NCBI GenBank assembly: GCA_041545745.1
Contig: CP168152.1
Coordinates: 2,912,001 to 2,976,000, forward strand
Origin: Stenotrophomonas indicatrix
GTDB taxonomy: Bacteria; Pseudomonadota; Gammaproteobacteria; Xanthomonadales; Xanthomonadaceae
Reading direction: 5' to 3'
DNA length: 64,000 nt
In this document: piece after piece, positions 36,809-47,080 of the stretch
How positions within the stretch are numbered: position 1 is the stretch's first letter
Layout: the number at the start of each line of letters is the position of its first letter
The notes under the pieces: generated by a model
The model's database searches: none
What the model was told of the DNA's origin: nothing
Seen by the model: only the letters and a program-made list of their open reading frames with translations
Program-made: the position numbers and the translations under genes

Positions 36809-37174
36809 GGGAGACGTTCCGCGGTAGCCATTCCAGGGGTCCGGCCGTGACCGGCCGGCGATCGGCCGAACTATAGCACCGGGGTCTGCACGCCCCTGCA
36901 GCGCAGACGCTGCTGGGCTTTGCGTGGCTTGGCGGAAGCCACCTGCGGTCCGTTTCGCCGCACCGGTGATGACATAGCATGAACATGGCTGAATGGCAGG
37001 CCAGCCCAAACCGGGCCACTGAAATTTCGTTTTTCCAATTAAAATCAATGCCTTAAATAAATATTTCAGCGCCATCAACACCCCTGCCATCAGTTGGGTG
37101 GGGGCAGGACTTGCACACAGGCGTGCCGGTGTTATAGTTTCATACAACACCAGTCACCTGAGACAGGGGGAACC
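36809..37174. other. Divergent gap with an A/T-rich island
   Basis: This 366-base gap separates the peroxidase from the YtrA operon and has no supported gene. Near the peroxidase is a CCGGCC hairpin (36842-36857) and its -10 box. At 37021-37066 only 9 of 46 bases are G or C, extreme for this genome, flanked by CTGAAAT (37019-37025) and ATTTCAG (37063-37069). The right edge is the YtrA promoter and operator. Confidence 0.75.
37111..37151 (+). promoter_or_regulatory. Promoter and GGTG-N16-CACC operator of the YtrA operon
   Basis: TTGCAC (37111-37116) and TATAGT (37133-37138) are spaced by 16 bases. Overlapping the -10 box is GGTG at 37128-37131 and CACC at 37148-37151, exactly 16 bases between, within a wider inverted repeat GTGTTATA/TACAACAC. 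A GGTG-N16-CACC operator is, as I recall, reported for YtrA-type GntR repressors of Xanthomonas. The regulator gene lies 280 bases downstream. Confidence 0.8.
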
Positions 37175-37429
37175 ATGAACAGCCGGATGCGTCGCAGCCT
37201 TGCCGCCCCCGCGGTCACCGCGGTATCAACCCTGCTCGTGCTGGTCTGGCTGGCCATGCCGGCACCGCCGGCCGCGTCCTCCCCCGCCCTCTCCGAAGAC
37301 AGTACGCAGGACGCAGCAGCACCCACGGCAGGGAATGCCGCTCCCTCCCCCTCCCCCCCGCGTCGGCTGCACAGCTCCCTGTCCATGCCGTATTTCTCGT
37401 TCGCACAGCCGCTGACCCCACGGAGCTGA
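37175..37429 (+). CDS. Small Ala/Pro/Ser-rich protein with one membrane segment
   Basis: An 84-residue protein, first gene of the YtrA operon. A CAGGGGG site lies before the ATG at 37175. Residues about 8-30 are hydrophobic (APAVTAVSTLLVLVWLAMP) and could be an anchor or signal peptide with cleavage near PAAS. The rest is low-complexity and Pro/Ser/Ala-rich. No family is recognised. The distance to the GntR gene is two bases, so it is expressed under the same operator. Confidence 0.65.
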   Translation: MNSRMRRSLAAPAVTAVSTLLVLVWLAMPAPPAASSPALSEDSTQDAAAPTAGNAAPSPSPPRRLHSSLSMPYFSFAQPLTPRS

Positions 37430-37431
37430 AT

Positions 37432-37791
37432 ATGAGCGACATCCAGTGGAGCGACGGCGCTCCCATCTACCGCCAGCTGAAGGAACGCGTGATCGCCATG
37501 ATGCTTGACGGAATCCTCAAGCCGGGCGATGCCCTTCCTTCGGTGCGCCAGGTGGCCGCCGATTACCAGCTCAACCCCATCACCGTTTCGCGCGCCTACC
37601 AGGAGCTGGCCGATGAAGGCCTGGTCGAGAAGCGCCGCGGGCTGGGCATGTTCATGACCGAACAGGCGGCCACGCAGCTGCGCAGCAGCGAGCGCGAACG
37701 CTTCCTCAATGAAGAATGGCCGGCCGTACTGGAACGCATCCAGCGACTGGGCCTGAGTCTCGACGAATTGTTGCCCCAGGGGAAATTCTGA
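37432..37791 (+). CDS. GntR-family regulator, YtrA subfamily
   Basis: A 119-residue repressor. The N-terminal winged helix (residues about 8-75) has DGAPIYRQLKERVIAMML and the recognition helix LPSVRQVAADYQLNPITVSR. The C-terminal dimerisation part is only about 40 residues, as in the YtrA subgroup. YtrA proteins usually control their own operon with an ABC transporter, and here the ABC ATPase follows with a one-base overlap. The operator at 37128-37151 is a probable binding site. Confidence 0.93.
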   Translation: MSDIQWSDGAPIYRQLKERVIAMMLDGILKPGDALPSVRQVAADYQLNPITVSRAYQELADEGLVEKRRGLGMFMTEQAATQLRSSERERFLNEEWPAVLERIQRLGLSLDELLPQGKF

Positions 37792-38681
37792 TGAATGCCA
37801 GTCCCACTACCGCTGTGCCAAGCGACGCTGTCATTACCGCCCGTGGCCTTCGCAAGGCTTACAAGAACACGCTCGCGCTCGACAACGCCAGCTTCTCCAT
37901 TCCGGCAGGCCGCATCATCGGCCTGATCGGCCCCAATGGTGCCGGCAAGACCACCGCGCTGAAGGCGGTGCTCGGGCTGACCTCGGTGGAAGGCGAGCTG
38001 AGCGTGCTTGGCCGTGACCCGCGCGCGCATCGCGACGATCTGATGAACGACATCTGCTTCATCGCCGATGTCGCCGTGCTGCCGCGCTGGCTGAAGGTGC
38101 GTGAGGCGATCGACTTCGTCGCCGGCGTGCACCCGCGCTTCGACCGGGCCCGTTGCGAACGCTTCCTGGCCAACACCAAGCTGCAGCCAAAGCAGCGCGT
38201 GCGTGAACTGTCCAAGGGCATGATCGTGCAGCTGCACCTGGCCCTGGTGATGGCCATCGACGCCAAGGTGCTGGTGCTGGATGAACCCACGCTCGGCCTG
38301 GACATCCTGTACCGCAAGGAGTTCTACCAGCGCCTGCTGGAAGACTACTTCGACGAGCAGAAGACCATCATCGTCACCACCCATCAGGTGGAGGAGATCG
38401 AGCACATCCTCACCGACGTGATGTTCATCCGCGATGGCCGCATCGTGCTCAACGCGGAAATGGACGAGGTCGGCGAGCGCTATACCGAGCTGCTGGTCGG
38501 CGCCGATCAGCTTGAAACCGCCCGCGCACTGAAGCCCATCGACGAGCGCAGCCAGGCCTTCGGCAAGACGGTCCTGCTGTTCGACGGGGTGCCGCGCAGC
38601 CAGCTGGCCAGCCTGGGTGAAACCCGCAACGCCGGCCTTGCCGATCTGTTCGTCGCTGTCATGAAGGGGACCTACGCATGA
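37791..38681 (+). CDS. ABC transporter ATP-binding protein
   Basis: ATPase of an ABC-2-type transporter, 296 aa. Walker A is GPNGAGKT at residues 47-54; Walker B is VLVLDEPTLGLD. The signature is a variant, ELSKGMIVQLHLAL rather than LSGGQ, as often seen in YtrB-like ATPases. The C-terminal 70 residues after VTTHQVEEIEHIL form an accessory region. The start overlaps the ytrA stop by one base, and the permease starts within its last codons. Confidence 0.94.
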   Translation: MNASPTTAVPSDAVITARGLRKAYKNTLALDNASFSIPAGRIIGLIGPNGAGKTTALKAVLGLTSVEGELSVLGRDPRAHRDDLMNDICFIADVAVLPRWLKVREAIDFVAGVHPRFDRARCERFLANTKLQPKQRVRELSKGMIVQLHLALVMAIDAKVLVLDEPTLGLDILYRKEFYQRLLEDYFDEQKTIIVTTHQVEEIEHILTDVMFIRDGRIVLNAEMDEVGERYTELLVGADQLETARALKPIDERSQAFGKTVLLFDGVPRSQLASLGETRNAGLADLFVAVMKGTYA

Positions 38682-39703
38682 ATGCCGTCAACCATCCCGT
38701 CAGTCCGGCCGGCACCCTGCGCTGGCTGCTCAAGCGCGAATACTGGGAAAACCGCGGTGGTTTCCTGTACGCCCCGGTGATTGCCGGCATCGTCTCGTTG
38801 CTGATGAGCGGCATCGGCATCGGCCTGGGCCTGTTCGCCCTGCATCGTGCCGCCCGCGATGGCGGCCTGCACATCGACGGCGAGAGCGTGAACATCAACG
38901 GCCTGGACCTGGCCGTGCTGACCCGCGACATCAACGCCAAGGACATGGCCGACCTGGGCAACGGTCTGGACCTTGCGATGATACTGACCTCGTCCTGGCC
39001 GCTGATCGTGCTCGCATTCGTGGTGTTCTTCTATTGCCTGGGTGCACTGTATGACGACCGCCGCGACCGCAGCATCCTGTTCTGGAAATCGCTGCCGCTG
39101 TCGGACACCCAGACCGTGTTGTCCAAGGTGTTCAGTGCGCTGATCGTCGCACCGCTCATCGCCATCATCGCGTCCAGTCTGACCCTGCTGGTGTTCATGC
39201 TGGTGCTGTGCCTGGTGGTGGTCTCCCATGGCGGTGACGCGATGCAGCTGATCGTCGGCCCGGCCAACCCGATGAGCCTGGTGCTGGGCATGTTCGTGTC
39301 CATCCCGGTATACGCCCTGTGGGCGCTGCCTACTGCCGGCTGGCTGCTGCTGTGCTCGGCCTGGGCCAGGAGCAAGCCGTTCCTTTGGGCGGTGATGCTG
39401 CCGCTGTTCGCCGGCATCATCGTCAGCACCACCAAGCTGATGCACCTGTTCGACCTGACCACCGACTGGTTCTGGCAGCACATCGTCGGCCGCCTGCTGC
39501 TGGGTGCGATGCCGGGGATGGACCTGCTGTACCGCGCCGGCGGCGGCGAATCCAGGCAGGACCTGGACTCGATCGTTGCCCTGATGTCACCCGCCGCGCA
39601 GCTGAAGTCGCTGGCAATGCCCGGTCTGTGGATCGGCGCGGCCTTCGGCGTGGTCTTCATTTTCATCGCCATCCGCCTGCGCAAGCGCGCTGGCGAAATC
39701 TGA
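38678..39703 (+). CDS. ABC transporter permease
   Basis: Inner-membrane partner of the preceding ATPase, 341 aa with about six hydrophobic segments (near residues 29-55, 100-120, 145-175, 195-225, 230-248 and 315-335). The segment GALYDDRRDRSILFWKSLP after the second helix is typical of YtrC/ABC-2 permeases. It overlaps the ATPase gene by four bases (ATGA). Whether it exports a peptide, a lipid or an antibiotic is unknown; YtrA-type operons in other bacteria respond to cell-wall-active compounds. Confidence 0.92.
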   Translation: MNAVNHPVSPAGTLRWLLKREYWENRGGFLYAPVIAGIVSLLMSGIGIGLGLFALHRAARDGGLHIDGESVNINGLDLAVLTRDINAKDMADLGNGLDLAMILTSSWPLIVLAFVVFFYCLGALYDDRRDRSILFWKSLPLSDTQTVLSKVFSALIVAPLIAIIASSLTLLVFMLVLCLVVVSHGGDAMQLIVGPANPMSLVLGMFVSIPVYALWALPTAGWLLLCSAWARSKPFLWAVMLPLFAGIIVSTTKLMHLFDLTTDWFWQHIVGRLLLGAMPGMDLLYRAGGGESRQDLDSIVALMSPAAQLKSLAMPGLWIGAAFGVVFIFIAIRLRKRAGEI

Positions 39704-39725
39704 TCGTCAACCTGGAGGCACCACC

Positions 39726-40610
39726 ATGCGTTCCTTGATTGCCTGTACTGCAATGTTGCTGTTGCCGCTGTCGGCGCTGGCCGCCGATGCACCGAACTGC
39801 AGATTCTCCGCGCCGCGCGCGTTGAAGATCGACGCGGCCGGTGCCAAAGCGGTGGTGTTCGAGATCAACCAGCATGACCTGAAGGTGGTCGCCAACGCTG
39901 GCGGCGGCCAGCTCGAAGGCCGCGCCTGCGCGTCCAACAAGGACTGGCTGGACCAGCTGGTGCTGGACCAGCGCCGCGTGGGAGACAAGCTGGTGGTAAG
40001 CCTGCGCCGCGACAGCCGCGACGCGCTGTCGATGGGTAGCAGCTACGCCTGGCTGGACATCCGTGGCAGCGTGCCGGACAACCTGCCGCTGCAGTTCAAG
40101 ATCGGCTCGGGCGATGGCAGCATCGAGAACGCGCAGTCGCTGAGCATGGACGTGGGCTCCGGTGATGGCATCGCCCGCGGCACCCGTGGCAGCGTGCATG
40201 CCGCCGTGGGTTCGGGCGACCTGGATGTCGATGGCGCCGCATCGTTCAACCTGCTCTCGCTGGGTTCTGGCGACGCCAACGCCCGCAACATCGGTGGTGA
40301 TGCCAGCGTCGGCACCGTCGGCTCCGGTGACCTGAAGGTGACCGACGTGCGTGGCAACGCGCGGCTGGATACCGTCGGTTCGGGCGACATCGGCTTCAAG
40401 CAGGTGCAGGGCAACGTCGAGGTCGGCGTGGTCGGCTCCGGCAACGTCGAGATCGAGCAGGTCGGCGGCAATGTCCGCGTGCGCAGCCACGGCTCGGGCG
40501 ACATCGATGTCGACGGCGTGCGCGGCAACCTCACCGTCGAGCACAGCGGCAGCGGCGATGTCCAGCATCGCAGTGTGGCCGGCACCGTCACCCTGCCGCG
40601 CGGCAAGTAA
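39726..40610 (+). CDS. Secreted protein with GSGD-type repeats (GIN/DUF2807-like beta structure)
   Basis: A 294-residue exported protein. The signal peptide is residues about 1-19 (SLIACTAMLLLPLSALA). From about residue 115 onward a short beta-strand repeat with GSGD or GSGN occurs roughly every 17 residues, about ten times, predicting a right-handed beta solenoid like the putative auto-transporter adhesin head (GIN) domain. It follows the permease by 22 bases in the YtrA operon. Role unknown: a periplasmic sensor or binding scaffold for the transporter is possible. Confidence 0.82.
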   Translation: MRSLIACTAMLLLPLSALAADAPNCRFSAPRALKIDAAGAKAVVFEINQHDLKVVANAGGGQLEGRACASNKDWLDQLVLDQRRVGDKLVVSLRRDSRDALSMGSSYAWLDIRGSVPDNLPLQFKIGSGDGSIENAQSLSMDVGSGDGIARGTRGSVHAAVGSGDLDVDGAASFNLLSLGSGDANARNIGGDASVGTVGSGDLKVTDVRGNARLDTVGSGDIGFKQVQGNVEVGVVGSGNVEIEQVGGNVRVRSHGSGDIDVDGVRGNLTVEHSGSGDVQHRSVAGTVTLPRGK

Positions 40611-40640
40611 CGCCCAACCATCCGATTCGAGGGGAATGCC

Positions 40641-41243
40641 ATGAACCTGCTGCGCCTGTTGCCTGCTGCCCTGCTGTGCCTGCCGCTGATCGCCTGTGGC
40701 GACACCTCCAGCCCCGACAAGACCGCCGGCAAGGCGGTGGCCGAGACCGCCGGTGGCGTCGGCCAGACCGTCAAGGAAGCGATGGACGACGCCCGCAAGG
40801 AAATCGCCGAAGGCAACATCAAGATCTCGGCCGACAACCAGCCGCGCGCGGAGATCACCCCGCAGGGACAGCTGCTGATCGGCGGCAAGCAGGTAACGCT
40901 GGACGATGGCCAGCGTCACCAGCTGCTCGATTACCGCAGCCACGTGGTGGCGGTGGCGATGGACGGCATGGATGTGGGCCTGGCGGGCGCCAAGCTCGGT
41001 GCCAACGCTGCCGGTGAAGCACTGAAGGGCATCTTCAGCGGTGACAGCGAAGGCATCGAGAAACGGATCAACGCCGAGGCCGCCAAGATCGAGGCGCAGG
41101 CCAAGCGCATCTGCGACCGCATGCCGGCCCTGCTGGCCAGCCAGCAGGCCCTGGCGGCCTCGCTGCCGGCGTTCAAGCCCTACGCCACGATGGACCAGAG
41201 CGATGTGGACGACTGCGGCAAGGACACCGTCGTCAACCGCTGA
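40641..41243 (+). CDS. YggN-like lipoprotein (DUF2884)
   Basis: A 200-residue lipoprotein; the lipobox LIAC places the acylated cysteine at residue 19. The DUF2884/YggN pattern is visible: ITPQGQLLIGGKQVTLDDGQ followed by a long helical region, with a C-terminal CDRMPALLASQQALAAS. YggN function is unknown. It is next to last on this strand before a second lipoprotein sharing the same core, and 30 bases after the repeat protein. Confidence 0.87.
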   Translation: MNLLRLLPAALLCLPLIACGDTSSPDKTAGKAVAETAGGVGQTVKEAMDDARKEIAEGNIKISADNQPRAEITPQGQLLIGGKQVTLDDGQRHQLLDYRSHVVAVAMDGMDVGLAGAKLGANAAGEALKGIFSGDSEGIEKRINAEAAKIEAQAKRICDRMPALLASQQALAASLPAFKPYATMDQSDVDDCGKDTVVNR

Positions 41244-41313
41244 CCCCTGTGACAGATCAGCGCACCCGGCCGGCCGCGCACCTGCGTTGCCGGCCGTTGC
41301 ACCCCGGCGGGCT

Positions 41314-41319
41314 TACAAT
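41314..41319 (+). promoter_or_regulatory. -10 box ahead of the second lipoprotein gene
   Basis: TACAAT, 32 bases before the ATG at 41351. No clear -35 at the right spacing. It suggests the second lipoprotein can also be made from its own promoter. Confidence 0.4.
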
Positions 41320-41350
41320 GGCGGCCCCGGATGCACTTCATTGAACCGCC

Positions 41351-41776
41351 ATGAAAAAGCTGTTTCTGCTGCTGGCCGCCCTGCTCTGCCTGGGCCTGGT
41401 CGGCTGTGACCAGGACTACCGCAACCACCGCGCCGAGCGTGGCAAACCCAAGATTTCCGTCAGCGAGAGCATCGTGACCGTGCGCCGCCAGCCGGCACCG
41501 AACATCATCATCCTGCCCGACGGGCAGATGAAGATCGACGAGATCCTGATCCCGCTGAACGCCGAGCAGAAGCACATGCTGCAGACGATGTTCGGCAAGC
41601 TGCAGGTGCTGCGCCAGAACACGCTGGTGGCCGCACCGGCCGACCCCAACATGCAGCCGGTGAAGATCGTGCCGCCGGAGGGCATGCAGGTGATTCCGCC
41701 GGACCTGGTGCAGACCATTCCCGAGTTCAAGGATTACACCGAGACCTTCGGCAACATCGTCGCCGACCGTCGCTGA
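41351..41776 (+). CDS. Lipoprotein related to the YggN core
   Basis: A 141-residue lipoprotein with lipobox LVGC (Cys at residue 19). Its middle, IIILPDGQMKIDEILIPLNA then EQKHMLQTMFGKLQVLRQN, has the same pattern as ITPQGQLLIGGKQVTLDDGQ in the neighbouring YggN-like lipoprotein, so the two are probably paralogues, this one lacking the long helical tail. The rest is Pro-rich (VPPEGMQVIPPDLVQTIPEF). Function unknown. It ends at a good terminator. Confidence 0.78.
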   Translation: MKKLFLLLAALLCLGLVGCDQDYRNHRAERGKPKISVSESIVTVRRQPAPNIIILPDGQMKIDEILIPLNAEQKHMLQTMFGKLQVLRQNTLVAAPADPNMQPVKIVPPEGMQVIPPDLVQTIPEFKDYTETFGNIVADRR

Positions 41777-41783
41777 AACGAAC

Positions 41784-41814
41784 AACGCCGCCCTCCCGGG
41801 CGGCGTTCTTCTTT
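41784..41814 (+). terminator. Rho-independent terminator of the YtrA operon region
   Basis: 10-bp stem AACGCCGCCC/GGGCGGCGTT with loop TCCC, followed by a T-rich tail. It lies 8 bases after the lipoprotein stop and faces the convergent fumC gene. Confidence 0.9.
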
Positions 41815-41821
41815 CTCGCCT

Positions 41822-41848
41822 GTAGTGGGTGCGGGCCTCGGCCCGCAC
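41822..41848 (+). repeat. SMAG-type palindrome
   Basis: GTAG followed by a GTGCGGGC/GCCCGCAC stem. It lies between the terminator and the fumC stop. Confidence 0.7.
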
Positions 41849-41857
41849 ACCGCTCGA

Positions 41858-44900
<3,043 letters not shown>

Positions 44901-44940
44901 GGTTTTCCTGCGGCGGCGGCCGCGTGCGCTGCCTGCGGCA

Positions 44941-45000
<60 letters not shown>

Positions 45001-45038
45001 GTCAAGAGCGGCTCTGGATTGCTGCTAGCTGGGCGGGT

Positions 45039-45128
45039 CGGGATGGGCCAGCGGGACACGCCGTGAACCCGTCCCTGGGGGCTCGATGGCGCCATCCATG
45101 GCGCCAACGGTCCCGCTGGCCCATCCCG
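45039..45128 (-). repeat. Branched inverted-repeat element, copy 2
   Basis: Perfect 19-bp arms (45039-45057 and 45110-45128) around a 52-nt core that matches copy 1 at 46 of 52 positions. On the minus strand, hairpin 1 is GGCGCC-ATGGAT-GGCGCC, then ATCGAGC, then hairpin 2 CCC-AGGGAC-GGG. The outer arm differs from copy 1 except for GGATG and GGGAC blocks. Its canonical strand is opposite to the flanking genes. Confidence 0.9.
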
Positions 45129-45191
45129 CCCCACCTCTGACAGATTCCCGGTGACGGATCGAAGAGCATTGGGTTGTCGGGACGGAATTTG

Positions 45192-45226
45192 AAAGAGGGA
45201 CGCGGCTTCGCCGCGTCCCTCTTTGG
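45192..45226. terminator. Strong bidirectional stem downstream of purB
   Basis: AAAGAGGGACGCGG paired with CCGCGTCCCTCTTT around CTTCG, with T-rich DNA (GGTTTTGGGTTTTGGGG) after it on the plus strand. It is almost 300 bases past purB, so read-through of copy 2 would end here. Confidence 0.8.
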
Positions 45227-45246
45227 TTTTGGGTTTTGGGGTCTTT

Positions 45247-45310
45247 GTAGAGCCGAGCCCATGCTCGGCTGCTTGTTCCAACAGCAAGCCGAGCATGGGC
45301 TCGGCTCTAC
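45247..45310. repeat. SMAG dimer, AGCCGAGC type
   Basis: GTAGAGCCGAGCCCATGCTC at 45247 onward is repeated inverted at 45286-45310, ending GGCTCTAC. The pair is separated by 14 bases. A decayed relative lies at 58924-58950. Confidence 0.85.
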
Positions 45311-45399
45311 AGATGCACGAGCAAGCGCAGCGCGCGACCCGCTCTTGCCTTTGATTTTCTTCTTCCATTCCGTGGCGGACCGCGCAGGAAACTGTCAGG

Positions 45400-45503
45400 G
45401 GCCGGGCGGGTGGGCTGCGCGGGGGCGTGAGCCGCATGGATGCGGCGATCGAGCTTACATGGACGTACTTGCAGCGTCCCCCGCGCAGCCCACCCGCCCG
45501 GCC
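45400..45503 (+). repeat. Branched inverted-repeat element, copy 3
   Basis: Perfect 26-bp arms (45400-45425 and 45478-45503) around a core of 52 nt. The core reads CGTGA, hairpin 1 GCCGC-ATGGAT-GCGGC (45431-45446), linker GATCGAGCT, hairpin 2 TAC-ATGGAC-GTA (45456-45467), then a tail ending GCGT. Core layout and length are the same as copies 1 and 2, but both internal stems and the arm have changed on both sides at once. Confidence 0.9.
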
Positions 45504-45679
45504 AAACCCGGCTTTTGCTTTCAGCGACCCACCCAGACCCCGCCACGAGGGGCTCAGCCGTTGGCCGGAACCCCGCGACAAACCACCACACGTGCGCAAT
45601 CCCATCGAACGTCGGACAATGGAGCCCTTGGCGGCCCGCCACGCCGCCCCTCCCGCTTTCCGCTGCAAGGAACTCCCCC

Positions 45680-47077
45680 ATGGCCGCCCGCAAGTCCACC
45701 TCCCCCCTGATCGAAGTCCACGCCCGTCGCGGCCAGCCGCTGGGCATGGCCCCGGCCACCTTCCTGCGCGACTTCTGGCAGAAGCGCCCGCTGTTGATCC
45801 GTAATGCGTTCGCCGACTTCCAGACCCCCGTACAGCCGGAAGACCTGGCGGGCCTAGCCTGCGAAGAGGGCGTGCTGGCCCGCCTGATCGAGCATGATAA
45901 GACCCAGGACAGCTGGCGCGTGCGCAGCGGCCCGTTCCAGGAAGACATCTTCCCCGCCCTGCCCGACCACGACTGGACGCTGCTGGTGCAGGACGTGGAC
46001 AAATGGGACAAGGACGTGCGCGCCCTGATCGAACACTTCAGCTTCCTGCCGCGCTGGCGCATGGACGATGTGATGATCAGCTTCGCCGCTACCGGTGGCT
46101 CGGTCGGTGCCCATGTCGACCAGTACGACGTGTTCCTGCTGCAGGCCCACGGCCACCGCCGCTGGCAGATCGATGCCAGCGAATCGATCAAGGGCAAGCG
46201 CCCGCCGCTGGGCTTCCGCCCCGACGTGGAACTGAAGCTGCTGGAAGTGTTCAAGCCGACCCACGACTGGGTGCTGGCGCCGGGTGACATGCTGTACCTG
46301 CCGCCGAACGTCCCGCATCACGGCGTCGCCGAAGACCCGTGCCTGACCTTCTCGTTCGGCATGCGCGCGCCGTCCTCGGCCGAGCTGATCAGTGACTATC
46401 TGGACACGTTGATCGCCGACGCCGACGAGAACATCCGCTACCAGGATGCCGACCTGAAGGCACCGGCCGACCCGAACGAAATCGACACCGTGGCGATGGC
46501 GCGGGTGATCACCGCGCTCAACGCCATCCGTATGAACGACCCGGACAAGCTGGGCGACTGGTTCGGCCGCTTCATCACCACCTACCGCGCCGCCGGCGAG
46601 GTGATGGCCCACCAAGCCGCGCCACCGCAGGAAGAAGTACTCGAGGCCCTGCAATCGGGCCTGCTGCTGCAGCGTCACCCGTGGGCGCGCCTGGCCTGGC
46701 GCCGGGCCAAGCGCGGCGCCAGCCTGTATGTCAGCGGCCAGGACTTCGCGCTGCCGGTCAAGGACGCGCAGCGCCTGGCCGGTGCCGAGCAGCTCGATGC
46801 TGCCGCCTACCGCGGCCTGTCCGACAAGGGACGTGCGGTGGTCCAGCAGCTGCTGGTCGGCGGCGTATTCCAGCTGATCGATCCGAACGAGGTGTATGCC
46901 GACGAGGAGGAAGAGGTGCTGGGTGAGGTGATCGAGGGCCGTGAGCAGGTCGAAGTCATCGACGCTGACGCCGTGTCCGATGACGTCCACCTGGTGACCG
47001 TGCACGACGACGGCATTGAAGTGATCGTCAACTTCGACGACCACGACGAAGACGACAGCGACCCCAGCCGCGGCTGA
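45680..47077 (+). CDS. roxA: Ribosomal oxygenase, JmjC/cupin type (RoxA-like)
   Basis: Fe(II)/2-oxoglutarate oxygenase related to E. coli YcfD/RoxA, which hydroxylates an arginine of ribosomal protein L16. The start MAARKSTSPLIEVHARRG is followed by RDFWQKRPLLIRNAF; metal ligands are H145 and D147 in GAHVDQYDVF, and His213 or 214 in LPPNVPHHGVAED. The protein is 465 aa, about 90 longer than E. coli RoxA; the extra part is at the C-terminus and ends in a very acidic stretch. The next gene starts four bases after its stop. It needs 2-oxoglutarate, the substrate of the sucAB operon downstream. Confidence 0.93.
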   Translation: MAARKSTSPLIEVHARRGQPLGMAPATFLRDFWQKRPLLIRNAFADFQTPVQPEDLAGLACEEGVLARLIEHDKTQDSWRVRSGPFQEDIFPALPDHDWTLLVQDVDKWDKDVRALIEHFSFLPRWRMDDVMISFAATGGSVGAHVDQYDVFLLQAHGHRRWQIDASESIKGKRPPLGFRPDVELKLLEVFKPTHDWVLAPGDMLYLPPNVPHHGVAEDPCLTFSFGMRAPSSAELISDYLDTLIADADENIRYQDADLKAPADPNEIDTVAMARVITALNAIRMNDPDKLGDWFGRFITTYRAAGEVMAHQAAPPQEEVLEALQSGLLLQRHPWARLAWRRAKRGASLYVSGQDFALPVKDAQRLAGAEQLDAAAYRGLSDKGRAVVQQLLVGGVFQLIDPNEVYADEEEEVLGEVIEGREQVEVIDADAVSDDVHLVTVHDDGIEVIVNFDDHDEDDSDPSRG

Positions 47078-47080
47078 ACC

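Noticed and set aside
45427..45804. Short frames running through the branched element toward roxA
   Set aside because: They arise because the element has no stop codon in that frame; the sequence inside the inverted repeat is constrained as structure, not as protein. RoxA-like similarity begins only at the ATG at 45680.
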